In this document: one piece after another, positions 22,858-35,310 of the stretch
How positions within the stretch are numbered: position 1 is the stretch's first letter
How the letters are laid out: each line of letters opens with the position of its first letter
Source: Arctopsyche grandis
Taxonomy: Eukaryota; Arthropoda; Insecta; Trichoptera; Hydropsychidae
Direction of reading: 5' to 3'
DNA: 64,000 bases
Assembly: GCF_051622035.1 (NCBI RefSeq)
Contig: NC_135367.1
Location: 28,226,001 to 28,290,000, forward strand
The notes under the pieces: model-generated
The model's database searches: none
The model's input: only the letters and a program-made list of their open reading frames with translations
What the model was told of the DNA's origin: nothing
Position numbers and translations under genes: made by a program

Positions 22858-24896
22858 TTTCCAATACCAGCCCAGTCACAAAACGGTATCGAATTGACTA
22901 ACGTTAACTCGACCAGTATTGTAATCCTTTCAATTCTTAGATTATTAAATTATTTTACAAAATTGTTAAACTAAAAATAGTATTAAAATTCATTGATTTA
23001 GATAAATTAGCTTAATAGAAGAAATAAGCTACTGGTCTGATAGATATTTATCAGGGATGTATTTAAGGATAGTTTCAAGTGAATTTTTGGATAAATAAGA
23101 GGCTAAATTTGAATAATTAAATATCGTCATATATGTATATATGTAATATAGATAATCCACGCCGTACTACATAAAATAGTCGTTTCGATTCGACATAAAT
23201 ACATACATATGTATGTATGTACGTCACAATTTCAATTCTGGGATCATACCGTTCCACTTCAAGCTCCGTAGTTTGTCTATTTAAACCTCCTATTGCGTAA
23301 ATATATTCTCTAGAAACCGCTAACTACATAACACAGATATATGCGTGTACTATTTACAGTAATTTATTATTTGCATACACACATAAAAATATAATAAAAC
23401 TTGATAATACTAAGAAATGAAACCTACACTACAGTACATCCTTATATGTTTCATGGGTGGTTTCAGCACCCAACGGTCGGATTTTACATTGTAAACTTCC
23501 ATAGTGTTGTACCTTATTTCTGTAAGGTGAACATAGCCTCCGGCTACATAAATATTGTCACCAATTGTTGCAACTCCAAACCCTTCTCTTTTCTCAATCA
23601 TCGGCATAACATATAACCACCTTCGATTTTTTACATCCCATCTATGAACAATGAATGTAACATTATTACTTTTTATCATTAAGTTCTCTGAGAATGGAAG
23701 CCTTTTGTTTCCGCCAAACAAAATGAAGTTCATTGTTCTAACTATGTATGTAATAAACGATGCCTGTTTGCTAGTAACCCTGACTTTTCAACAGTTGCTT
23801 CGACTCCGTTTCGTCCCCAACCTCCGATCGCATAAACGATGGTTGATTGACCCTCTCCAATAACAGCAACACCCAATGTATCTCGTGCTTGTTGTAATGA
23901 TGCCATGTTTGTCATTGTGTCCGATTTTAAATCATAAGACACCACCTAAAATTTGTACGAGTAGATTTTGAGTCAAATCATTCAAAATATAGTCAGTGTT
24001 GCAAATAAATTTTGTACCGTGTTCAAAACTTCATTCGTATTTCCACTGATGATCAGTGAATCTTCAAAAAAAGCAGCTCCAAATCAAATTTTCTTTATGT
24101 TCAATTTTCTCAATTCAGTCCAGCAGTTAAGAGATGCATCGTAGATTTCCACAACGTCAGATTTCTGTAAATACTCGAATATTGTAACATTACCTATGAT
24201 TAAGTTTTAAACGTTTTGTGTTCTTACTTCCATATTGAAGCTTCCGACAGCCAGATATTTTTGGAAGGATTTTCTAGGTTTAGTTCGAGGGGATATCATA
24301 GTTGGCCTTTCATGTGGGAATAGATGATTTCGCAGAGCTTCCAAAAAATACGAACGGCTCGCAGTTGATGGGAAAGTGTGGGGCTCTACGTCCGACATTA
24401 AATACTGAAAGTGTAATTCATAATTTGGATGAAATAATAAATGTTGTCAAACAATTTTGTAATTTTACCTCGGCAGATAGAAGTGGCAATCGCACAAATT
24501 TTAATAGTAAATGCAAAACATATTCAGGTTTCAACTGTTTAAATGCCAGCCATCTTTTCACACATTCAAATACGATTTTCTCCGAATATGCATTTAGATC
24601 ATCAGGTTCAATGAGTCTTGTAAAAAAATCCAAATCCAACTGAAGAAAGTCATCTTCTAATTGAATCTTCAATAATAAAATTAATTTATATTTTTCAACA
24701 ATCAATACGATATTTTAAAATATCTTTGATTTTATATTAACTTTCATAAAATTGTGTCGAACGTATCGAAAGGCTGATTCAATTTCATCCTCATTGTATC
24801 GATCAGAATTCAATAACACTGTTAACCAATCTGAATCATACTTTGGCATAATTTGACACTCAAAAAGGGTATCAAAACTGTAATTTTTAAATTCAT
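22858..24896 (-). pseudogene. psi-K4: disrupted BACK-kelch gene
   Basis: Recognisable exons: A 24742-24896, B 24469-24666, C 24228-24404, D 24018-24164, E 23785-23945, F 23428-23641, and exon G in two pieces (about 23,240-23,332 and 22,858-22,927). There are four independent lesions. The signal-peptide frame (MNLKITVLIPFL, start 24896) is about 7 nt out of frame with BACK. The exon A donor is weak (GTTAAT). Exon D has a nonsense TGA at 24084-24086 where K1 has CGA, and its GG pair is lost. Exon G is split by a 292-bp insertion. Exon H is absent. Exons B, C, E and F remain open and well conserved, so inactivation looks recent. Confidence 0.85.
22938..23229. mobile_element. unclassified 292-bp insertion in psi-K4 exon G, 10-bp target duplication
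   Basis: TTTCAATTCT occurs at 22928-22937 and again at 23230-23239, bracketing sequence foreign to exon G. The exon text resumes on the far side, encoding a match to IPFGGW written as IPFCDW. The insert is AT-rich and ends in a TATG/TACA microsatellite (about 23,200-23,222). I see no tRNA box and no terminal inverted repeat. Confidence 0.65.
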
Positions 24897-26412
24897 TTCG
24901 AGCAGAGAGTTGTTTTTTATTCGATGCCAATAAATTGATAGTTCACTCGAAATGAAACACGAAGTCTTTGAAATAGTAAAAAAAATTAAATGCATCACAA
25001 AATATATGATTTTTACATACCTCTTATTACTGTTTTATTTTATTATATATTTAATGTCTGATGGATACAATTCTTTTATGCATTTGAATTGTATATTTTG
25101 CTTACTGTTTGTTTATTATTTTACCTAAATTTAAATGTTATCTGATTTACAAGTAGATACATACATATGTAGATCAATATTTGAACTACGAGAAAACCAG
25201 ATAGATCACTTTTATTATCCACACTAAATGTCACTTTTTAGTAAATTTCATCAAAAAAATGCGACTCTGATTCCGATTTTATAAATTTTAATCGTGATTT
25301 CATGAATTAAATTATCTTAAACCATCTAAAATTTTAAATTAAAAACTTTAGCTAACGAATAGAAAATCATGAAATGAATAAATGCGAAAACGGAGTTAGA
25401 ACTGTTTTATAACAGAATCAATCCAAGAGATATTTTCAGATGTTTATATTTGATTACAACTTTCACTTTTTCATATCTGTATACCACTATTAATAAAGAG
25501 AATGGACGTAGAGTTTATGAACAGAGTCGAGTTGTAGCTTTTGTAGCTATTAAGTAAGGCAGTAAAACTTATAGCTATTAAATAAGGCAATAAAACGAGT
25601 AGAGGCACAGCGTCACGAGTGGTGTCGATAATTAATCTGAATATGACTGAATTTTACAGTTTTTAATATATGTATGTATGTACATATGTAGTCTAAAAAT
25701 TACGTGTTTTGTCGATAAAAATTATTTAATGTCAAAGAGCTGATTATGATTATTGCTCAAGCGCCGGATATTGCCATATATGGTATTGTCCGAATATCAT
25801 TTCCTCTCGATATCGGTCATAACAACATATATTTTACCTGTTACATATATCAACATATTACATAAAGGTCAGAATATAATTTCATTGTCCAATTGTGTTT
25901 TTTATTCTGTTATATTATTAGTCATCGTTTGTAATCGTTCACCAACTAATACTGGATGATGGTCTCTTACTATGTATCTCACTTGTGGCATTCTTTGCCA
26001 AATTCAAGCGTTTTTGTTCACTTTTTGTCTATTTTTTTGCCCGTTTTTTAGCCACTCGACTCCAAATTACCATTCCTAAGAGTACATGTATTATATCAAA
26101 GTGCTATACATGTTATACAAAGTTTAGATTCAAGCATGTTAGTAAGAAGTATGTAGGCTCGAGTACAATGCATTTATTTAAAATTCACATAATTAACAAA
26201 ATATTTAAGAAAATATGGTATTTGACATTATCCAAATCCATCACAGGTGAACTTATTCACTATTCACTATTTACATTGCATGATTCTATATAAGGTTGAT
26301 ATTGATATAATAATAAAAAAGAAATATTGATATCGATATAATAATATGTTGTATGTGCATATTAATTACACATATATTATAATAAAAGTTTACATAATCT
26401 GAACACTGGTTT
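24897..26412. other. no gene seen
   Basis: AT-rich spacer upstream of the kelch cluster. Several short ORFs around 25,750-26,290 have no recognisable domain and no supporting splice signals. Confidence 0.35.
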
Positions 26413-26507
26413 TTAATAAAGTGTATAATCCCATGGTAGATTCACTATTTTAACATTGTTACGTGCAACACCAAGTGGGGCCAACAATTGCCCACAAAGT
26501 ATTTAAA
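26413..26507 (-). pseudogene. solitary relic of kelch exon H
   Basis: The minus strand encodes a recognisable last kelch blade, APLGVARNNVKIVNLPWDY, then TLY and a stop. This aligns with APLTIGRNGVIMVELPWNY of K2/K3 and with the K1 end. A one-base insertion breaks the frame just upstream of the conserved part. No other exon is found up to 27 kb. It shows that the cluster was once larger. Confidence 0.7.
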
Positions 26508-27094
26508 CAAAATATTAAAATTGTATTTCACAATATTTATCTAATCAATATTTTATTGTACCTATTATAATATTATTATTATATGTTTCAATACAATATG
26601 CAATATATGTATGTTGACATACTCTATATATGGAATTCAATCAAATTCAATTGAAAGATATATTTTGCCTCTATATCTGTTTATAACATCCATACTTTTG
26701 TTCCTGTTTATTTATATTATCGCGTGGGATGATTTAGTACGAAGATACATACAAAATACAATAGAATACCATTGTTTAATTGTATATATGATGTTGCAAT
26801 ATTAACAATAAATATATCAAACTCCAAATTATTATATTATATATATTCAAAGGAAATCTACAATTTTATTTATGTTTTAGATTTACTAATATAATCTATT
26901 TGATTTAAGATTCGTCGACTAAAAGTAAGATTAATCTGGTCTACGTTTTCTATTGCTATTTTTTTCAGCTTCTTAAATTTTTACGCTTTTCGCGGTATTG
27001 GTAAAATTAAATTAAATTAAATTAAATTAAATTTTTAAATTATTTAAAATACGGTTAAATTTGTGTAGGTATGTAAATATTAAGTATTAATTTA
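26508..27094. other. no gene seen
   Basis: AT-rich. A short TTAAA pentanucleotide repeat lies at about 27,003-27,032. Confidence 0.35.
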
Positions 27095-27595
27095 GTTTTA
27101 TTTTTACATATATACCAGATCATCCTAACAGGTAAACATCAATGCTTCCTGGCCAATTACAAACATCAATTTTTTTAGACAAACATTTTTTTTTAATATA
27201 AAAAACATTTTTTTTATATAATAATTTTAACAAAGCATCATGGAGACATCTAAAGATAATTTTTTGATAAAATTACATTTTCGGAGATTTCTTTATATTA
27301 TATATAAATCGTCAAGCTTCGAGATGAAAAACTCGAAATTTGCAAGACATTTATGGACAAATTTGCAGCATTTTTATACGAATAAGCAAAGTTCGAGATG
27401 CAACAAAATAAATGGGTAAATTTTGCCAATTGTTGGAAACGTTTCAATGAAAATCAGATAAATCGGCAAACTCTGATAGGAAACGATCGACCTGGAGCCA
27501 AAAATCATAGTCTGGCCAGCAGCAACCAGTATGTCTCGAACCCGTAACAGCTATGTTCGAAAGCATATATGCTAATCACTTATCTACACTGCTGG
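27095..27595 (-). mobile_element. tRNA-derived SINE, full-length, minus strand
   Basis: On the minus strand the head contains TTAGCATATATGCTTTCG and a B box TACGGGTTCGAGAC (near 27,540). The shared core (about 27,420-27,500) has GATCGTTTCCTATCAGAG. About 290 nt later the tail contains ACCTGTTAGG inside a possible weak CCAG...CTGG stem (near 27,115-27,155), then an A-rich end. The layout matches the copy at 18-510, with a different tRNA head. Confidence 0.75.
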
Positions 27596-28329
27596 TTAAA
27601 TTGTGAGACTAAAATAATAAATATATATATCGAAATCAGTCAATCAGAGGCAAAATTATCAGCATGCTCATAGATGTTTGGCATCAAAGAATCTAGCTAT
27701 CTTCATTTACCTTTAAACCCGATTGAATAATCCGGTCATCTCAAGATTGTTATTGAATTTAATTGCAATCCCTTTTAAATATAATCAAATATAATGTAGT
27801 GGAGACGCAATACTCAAGCTTGAAATACCGTCCATTTCACTTAAAGGCTGATAAGTATAATTACAAATACCAAATTTCTGATTACAAGTTGAATACAATT
27901 CTGATCAATTGAAACAAGCCATGCAATATATATGTAGGTGTCTAGTAATTTTGAAAGTGTGCCAAAGAGGAGGCTGGGAGAGACACGCTTGGTGGGGCGT
28001 TAGGGGTGGGTGGGTGGTTGAATCTCTCGAGTAACTTGTCATCACGTCACGTAATTATGTGAATTTACCGGTGGCCCCCCCATCGTTTGACGAGGGTGCG
28101 GCAATTAGCTGTAGACGGTATTTTTGGTGATATTATAGCAATTTGCTTGTCTATGCCACGATTGGATTAACACTCCAACCCGTACGACCAGCCATTGTCT
28201 TTGATACGCTCTCCACTGCCAGATCGAATCTATTCATCTATACAACTGTATAATGTAATAACTTCAGTCTAAGATTCATATTCTTAAATTCAAATTTAAA
28301 GCACTTTTAGGATTTCTTCTTAAAAAAGT
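27596..28329. other. no gene seen
   Basis: Unique-looking sequence. About 27,960-28,230 is GC-richer. No gene or repeat was recognised. Confidence 0.35.
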
Positions 28330-28880
28330 TTCTGTTTTGATTATCCACTTCACATTCAAATACCGATATGCTTCACCTGTATGGAATAACGCCTTAAATA
28401 CTAACCTTTCCAAGCTCCAAATAATACAAAATAAATCCCTAAAAATAATTTATAACACACCCATATATACTAACTTGAAAAAACTGCATGCCATAAATAA
28501 TATTCCGTTAGTTACAGAGATTACTAGCAAACTAACCGATATATACTATGACAGAATCACTAATAACCATACTAACAACAAATTGTCTATACCCTTCAGG
28601 TATAAACACAGATTACCTAAACACAATCTGCTTTAGATCATCGATTTTTGAGAGTCTTTAATTTATATTATATATTAGATGTATTATGAGCATTTATAAT
28701 AATTGTAAATAGGTTTTTTAGCTCTTTTTCATATTATGCTGTATATATTAACATTATAATAATATAATACTAGGATTACTAACAAAATTAAATTAAAATT
28801 TAAAATGATCAGTAGATCAGTAGCTATTAAAATTGATATACAATGTATTATAAACATAATTTAGTAATAATAAAGAAAAT
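28330..28880 (+). mobile_element. LINE-B fragment: C-terminal RT region and 3' UTR
   Basis: A frame at about 28,350-28,636 encodes YRYASPVWNNALNTNLSKLQ and continues to KHRLPKHNLL before the stop. This is the end of a jockey-like RT ORF. The 3' UTR (to about 28,880) contains CATATTATGCTGTATATATT and ATCAGTAGATCAGTAGCTAT. It matches the reverse copy at 34.7-35.3 kb and the short insertion at 51.2 kb. It is truncated at the 5' end and inactive. Confidence 0.75.
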
Positions 28881-30344
28881 CAAAATCGAAATACCAATAG
28901 ATATGTATATGAGATATATCAAGCATTTTTTTGAATATAAATTTTATAATTATCTCTCACTGTTCCTTATAATTCTCTCATAAGTACATAGGCGAAAAAA
29001 AATGCGACTAAGCTACAATTTTCGCGAATTTTCTCAAATGTCGCTGTTTCCGCGAGAGAGCGGCCCAATCGTGCGTCGTTTTGCATTAAAGTTTCACGCG
29101 GAAAAATCTCCGCTTTCCCGGGCGAATTTTCCACAACCCTCTTCCGTCCCTTCGTTTTTCCTACCCTTCGCCCTCTACTCTAATGTCGGGAATGACAACT
29201 GTCTGCGATATTAGAGGCGCGCGAGCACAAAGCGAAATACTCACACGGTATACGTATACATACATATGTAGGTATGTGCATATACATATATACGTATGTG
29301 TATAGAAATTTTATACTTATGTACATATATACAGTCACAGGCGAACTCTGTGACTGAATCATATTCCCGATAATGTACTGAATAATTCATATCTCGATTT
29401 TACATATCTCTCACTTGAAGATGTCTCCGGGAATCGCACGCCTCTGCCGAAAAAGCGAATGCGATGAAACAAAGACACACCGTAAGGCAACTTATGTGTG
29501 TATATACATATATGTATGTGAGATGAAAATTTATAAAGGTGTACCTGTATGTGTGTGGATTTATATCATATAGTGTATGTGAAATTCTCTGAGAATTTAT
29601 TTGTATATATTTAATTATGAATTGGCACAAAGGCGTATTGTAATTGAGTTGTGCAATTTTATCGATTGATCATAACATGTGAAACAATGACTTTTCGTAA
29701 TTGTGATTGTAATTTATATGATAGGGAGTCTATATACATACAAACATATAGTGCAGATGAATAATTATTGTAAATTTCGTTGTATCATACATTCGAATTA
29801 ATATTGAAAATGTAAAATATACGTGATGCAAACATATAATAAGGAAACATGATGTAGTTTTGTTTTTTTTTCCTATTCAAATTTTGCTAATTTATAATTA
29901 AATTTAAATTATAACGACAGTTTATATATGTAATTTGTTTTGATTGTGTATATTTGTATATTTGATGTATTTATATTAATTGACAAAAAGATATATTGAA
30001 ATGTACATATATAAAATTTTATGCCTAACGATGTTAAATTTTCTATGTGAATAAATTTATATAAAATATTTATAGGATCGTAAAGTGATTCCAATTTAAA
30101 TTTACTCTCAAATGAATGCATAAAAAATCATAAAATATGAAGCTGAATTGCCTTACATTGCTAGAGTGTGAATCTCGGAAAAAAGCTTTTCTGAAAATTT
30201 TATATTGACAGTCTAAATAAGTCTATTTAATGTTTATATAGGTACTGTAGATTTTCATAGAAATCAAATAAAAAAATAAAAATAATCATAAAGTTGATCA
30301 GAATCATGTATTTTTTCATTAATTATTGTAAAATATTATGTGTT
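28881..30344. other. no gene seen
   Basis: About 29,000-29,230 is GC-richer; the rest is AT-rich with TACA/TATG microsatellites. Short ORFs lack any known domain. Confidence 0.35.
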
Positions 30345-30421
30345 ACTAACATTTTTGTCTCTTTGTTTTATTAGGTAAGTCTGCAAGTCTTCTTAACATT
30401 CTGCATAATCTGAATAAAAGT
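30345..30421 (+). other. candidate recursive splice site (ratchet point), second copy
   Basis: TACTAAC (a perfect branch-point consensus) is followed by a pyrimidine tract, CTCTTTGTTTTATTAG (AG at 30373-30374), joined directly to GTAAGT (30375-30380). A weaker donor, AAAA|GTATTC at 30420, would define a 45-nt recursive exon. The sequence just after both ratchet sites shares TCTTC and CTGCATAAT. Its strand and form match the site at 9,011, 21 kb upstream. Confidence 0.65.
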
Positions 30422-33400
30422 ATTCAAACTTTGAAATTAAACAAATCAAGTAGGTACGTATTTATTTTAATTGTTGATAGTGTGCATTTATACAAATAAA
30501 CGTACAAATGTTTTGGTTTATTTTACTTTTAGTTTTATGTATATTTAGATATGTACATATATATGTGTTTGATATTGAGTTATGATGTATCGATGTGTTT
30601 TGTGTAGCCGAATAAAATATTATATAACAATAAAAAAATCTATATTCAGATATATTTCTCGCAACTTTCCCCTTCGTCGAATATAAAAACGTAATTTGAA
30701 TATATATTTGATTCTTTTGCACTCGAGAGTGAAAATCTGTCGAGTGATCTCGCTGTGTTTTCCGTTCGTTTTCTCCTATCGCTGGTGTGTCGCCCAGAAG
30801 TTTTTTCATTACAAAAAAAGCTCCAGAACATTTGTTCAACTTAAAATCAACATCGGAGCTCACTTAAAGTAATTGGGTTCTCTCCTTTGACGACGAAAAA
30901 AATAGGCTTCGGCGGCTGGAACTGTGACAGTATTTATTCTGGCGTTGAAACTATTTCGTATTTCGAAGAAAAACAATTTGTGCGGACGTGGAACGTTATT
31001 GGTTATTCCTGTGTCGTCCCAGACCGTTCCCAGCCTTTTAATTCGGCATTTTTGTTCTATTAAATTATAATCTAATCGAAACTTCAGACCCGAAACCGAC
31101 GATGAATATCCCAGTCAGTACAACTTGCCGAAGACAAACGCTTGATGAAAATTTGAATTTTTAATGAAAGAAAAATAAGGCAATGGGTGGTATTTTTCAC
31201 CGCTTTCGACGGAAATACATTGGGGTGGGTCCGATGGAGAAGGTTTTTTTTCATCCCCTCGTTTCTTCGTCCAAATTGTGCCCATTCAGTGATGCTGGTG
31301 ACAAGCGCATCATTAGAAGGCTTTCTGGGAGCCAGGTCCCGAGGCGCACTACCTTATTATCGAAGCTCAAGGACAGGTGGAAATCTCGACTGATTTGATA
31401 TTTATATTTACTGCAGGGGAAGGTCCCAAATGTAATTTGAATATTTTAATATAAATCGCCGCGCCCCGAAGCTCGATACTTCACCTCGAGAGAGTAGCTT
31501 TAATGAGGATGATAATGACGATACGGATGTGAGGTGGGATCATTCAAAGAGTACTCAGCGACGACGATAAGGGAAGAGGATGATTTGATAAATATGTATC
31601 AAGAATTCTCTTTTCATTTCAATTTATAATGTGAGCTTTTATGAAAAGATTTTGAATCACTTTGAGAGCGCCTACAGTCGAATCCTCGTACTTTTTTTAA
31701 GTGTAATTGTATATATTATCTACATTTTACATTTAAATTATAAAAGAATACATTTAAATGTTGATTTCCAGCGTTATTCGAACATTAAAAGTTGCAAATA
31801 AATATACATACATATATGAAAATGAAACATATTCAGGATATTTTGTAGCCTACTGTTTATATAATGTAAGTTACTATGAATCAGAATGCTAAATTTGTTG
31901 GTTTTAAATTGAACACTGTTGATTTGCATAGCATATAAAATAAATAGTTCATCATCTTAAAAATAAACATACAAATTGTGTAACTGAATTGCTTGGCGTT
32001 GCTCGGCTGTGTGAAAGTGGAAAAATATAATAAAAATGGAACTTTAAAAATTGTAGATTGATTTATTTAAATTGAAAATGATCCATTCATACTTAAATGC
32101 CATTTACATTCAATGTCACTCCAAATATATTGTGTATTAAAAAGTGAAAGCTTAGTCATTCAAGTCTTGTAAATTAATTATTGACTTGAAAACTTTTGGC
32201 TGAAGTTTTGCTAGAAAAATTAGCCCTTGTTTGAAGTGAAATTAAATGCTTAAATTTATTTGTCGAAACTCCTATGTAGATGAGCATGATAATGGCGTTT
32301 AATTTTGACGGACGTTCATATGTAAATATGTATATTTTAAGTACATATAAAATAAATTGTGTCTGTATACATGTAAGTAAGGACACATCGTTTTTCAATT
32401 TCCTCAAACGTTGACGTCAACTGAATTTGACAACACTATTTTTGGAATCCAATCTTTTTTTTCCGTTACATATTATAATGTGATATTTGTATTATTTTTT
32501 ATGTCAAGCAAACTGTGAGAATTTCATCAGAAATAAATGTATATTCATAGAAAACAAACAAACTCGTATACTGTATTTTATATATTTTATCATATACGGT
32601 GAAGGAATTATTATAAAAACCCATTAATTTTAAAAGAAGCAGTATTATAAAATGTTTATAATAAAAGGAAAATCAATTACATTTTAACAATCTCAATTTT
32701 ATTTGGATAAAACATTTTTTCCATAAAAAACATTGAAATTAATATTTTTCGTTTTATACGGTAAATTTAAAGATAAATACATTGTATGGTAGATGTATTA
32801 ATACTCATAAATTTATTAATGCATATTTATTTTTATTCAATGATTATTTTATACACTAAATAAGAGTCGCAAACTGCATAAACGTCGAATTTCGTTCTAA
32901 CATACTATAGATTAAGACGTATGTATGTATGTGATATAGAATGTAGAAAATATTATATAGAGTTACTTTGTGAACATCACTGGAATTAACAATTTAAAAA
33001 AAAATAATGTCGAAAGGAAGTCTTTTTCGTCATAGCGATAAAACACATTTTCGGATATTTGTATCGTAATTTTACAAGATTTGTCTGATCGCCCGCGGGC
33101 CCATAACTCGATCATTATCGGCAGGTTTCACGAACGTTGGCTGAGGGTAGACAAGACTGGGGAAATCTCCCCCATTGGAAAAAGTTTTCCCGGTGAAATC
33201 GTCATCGGCCGATTCGTCTTTTATTATCAGATGGGTAGTACAGACACATTTTCGCCTGAGGAAAAGAGGGCAGACACACGCGCCTGCCCCGGGGCGCGTC
33301 ACGTACCCCCCATTACGTAAGTTGGCCTCATTTGGGAACTTCTTTTTTTAAGATGCCCTCGTCGTTTTGGATTACGAAGACCGCTGACAGCCTCCTCACA

Positions 33401-34099
33401 TCTTTGATAAGCCCTTTTAGAAAAGCAGCTCTTCCTTTCATCTCTGAGCTGTGGTTGGGGTGGTGCCACGCTCGCGACTCAAGTCTACGTACACGATTAG
33501 ATCGTTGTTGGATTTTTATATATATATTATTTTTATATATCAAATATATCATTTCGAAAGAGACTTAAATTCATTTTCGAAAGAGACGAAACCAAAAAAC
33601 CGGCTTTTTGACTATTTTTCAAAAAACCGAAAGCCGGCATTTAGCTCAAATCAACCGGATTTTTAAGGTTTTCTTTAATGAATGTTTTTTTCCTCAAAAC
33701 TAATAATAATGAATTTCAAATTTCAATGGAAGATCAAAAAAAATGTATAAACTCCCATAGTTAATAGACGTAATGTAGGTAATATAATTCTTTGAACAAC
33801 AACAAAAAAGGTATAGCACTAAGCGGTTTATTTGAGATTTAGTAATAAACTAATAAAATTGTAGGTCATTGAAAGTAGTTTCAATGACCTTCACAAGTTC
33901 AGGTATAGAATTATAGAAAACATTATCATCATAAAACCTTGTGCTTGAAAGTAGTCGTAAACTCGAATGCTTTATGGCAAAATGCATGGGAATTTCCGGA
34001 ATATAATTGATTTTTATTCGAAGGAATTGGAAGCTCTTTAAATTTTGAGGCCTCATACCTACTTTTTATTATGGTTTTAAAATGTATGCCGTTTCTAAT
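30422..34099. other. no gene seen
   Basis: GC-richer stretches lie at about 30,700-31,560 and 33,060-33,490. Short ORFs on both strands resemble no known protein. An 8-bp inverted repeat CCGGCTTT/AAAGCCGG lies near 33,600-33,635. Confidence 0.35.
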
Positions 34100-34530
34100 G
34101 AATTCGTTTCCAAAATTTGCAATAATATATGTTCTTGATAGTAGCTTATTTAAATCATTTTTAATATTGCTAGTCAGACTTGAATATTTGTGACTCCAAG
34201 TCAATCGTTTCTTACCAGAATTCGCCAATTTATCTGATTTCATTGTTGACACGGTTCTTCCATCAAATTGGCAAAATCCATCCTCCCCGCTATGTCACAA
34301 ATATCTGAATTTTATTAATGTACAATATGTAAAAAAATATGTATAAGTCTAAATTCATTATTAACTAATTAATTGCTAATTTCGTGTTCTTCTGCCTCTT
34401 CAAATAAAAAGATTTATGTAATAAAAATGCTGCAATGTTTGTAATTAATTGTCTAAGAAGGCGCATTTGGGGTCTACCTGTTAGGCTTTCCTGATATATA
34501 TCAATGTAAAATAAAATAAAAATATACACA
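34100..34530 (+). mobile_element. SINE, plus strand, head not clear
   Basis: It contains TTTGTGACTCCAAGTCAATC and the shared core with GCCAATTTATCTGATTTCAT (about 34,175-34,280). The tail has GAAGGC...GCTTTC (one G-T pair), enclosing a loop with TTTGGGGTCTACCTGTTAG (about 34,458-34,491). It ends in TAAAATAAAATAAAAA. The sequence before the core resembles the SINE subfamily at 62.6 kb. Confidence 0.65.
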
Positions 34531-34744
34531 TATCCATAATATTTATATATTTTTCAAATCAACAAATGTGACAGCAAAATTTAGGATGAAAACTTGTTCA
34601 TATTTGCATGAGAAATCATGATTTTATAGCTAAGAAATTCAGCCACTATGTATGTATGTATGTATGTATGTAGCAAATAAGTCGTTCCAATATTCTAATA
34701 CAAAGTGAAACATGAGATCGATATGACGAATTGTTTTTTTTATT

Positions 34745-35310
34745 ATTTTTAAATACATTTTATTATTACTAAATTATGTTCACAATACATCTTATATCAA
34801 TTTTAATAGCTACTGATCTACTGATCATTTTCTATTTTACAATTTTAATTTAATATTGTTAGTAATCATAGTATTACATTATTCGAATGTTAATGTACAT
34901 CATAATAGGAAAAAGAGCTCAAAAACCTATTTACAATTCTTATAAATGCTCCTAATACATTTAATACATTATATTAACTAAAGACTCTCTAAAGTCGATC
35001 TAAAGCAGATTGTATTTAGGTAATCTGTGTTTATACCTGAGGGGTATAGACATTTTGTTGTAATCACCGATAGTCTTCACAATTGTGTTAGTATGGTTAT
35101 TAGTGATTATGTCATAGTATATATTGGTTAATTTGTTAGTAATGTCTGTAACTGACGGAATATTATTTATGGCATCCAGTTTTTTCAAGTTAGTTTGTAT
35201 ATATGGGTGTGTTATAAATATTTTTTAGGGATTTCATTTGTATTATTTGGAGCTTGGAAAGGTTAGTATTTGAGACGTTATTCCATACAGGATGAATAAA
35301 ATACGTCGAA
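34745..35310 (-). mobile_element. LINE-B fragment, reverse copy
   Basis: It matches the 28.3-28.9 kb fragment in reverse. The frame encodes LDAINNIPSVTDITNKLTN and ends RYKHRLPKYNLL, and the 3' UTR is the same. It contains a 9-residue insertion relative to the other copy (around TIVKTIGDYN). The 5' part is frame-broken near 35,220. Confidence 0.75.

Noticed and set aside
25753-26293. Possible chemoreceptor-like hydrophobic exons
   Set aside because: The ORFs are short, out of frame with each other and without splice consensus or recognisable receptor motifs.
33929-34252. 107-residue minus-strand ORF
   Set aside because: It overlaps the antisense of a SINE core, has no domain or splice support, and is likely chance.
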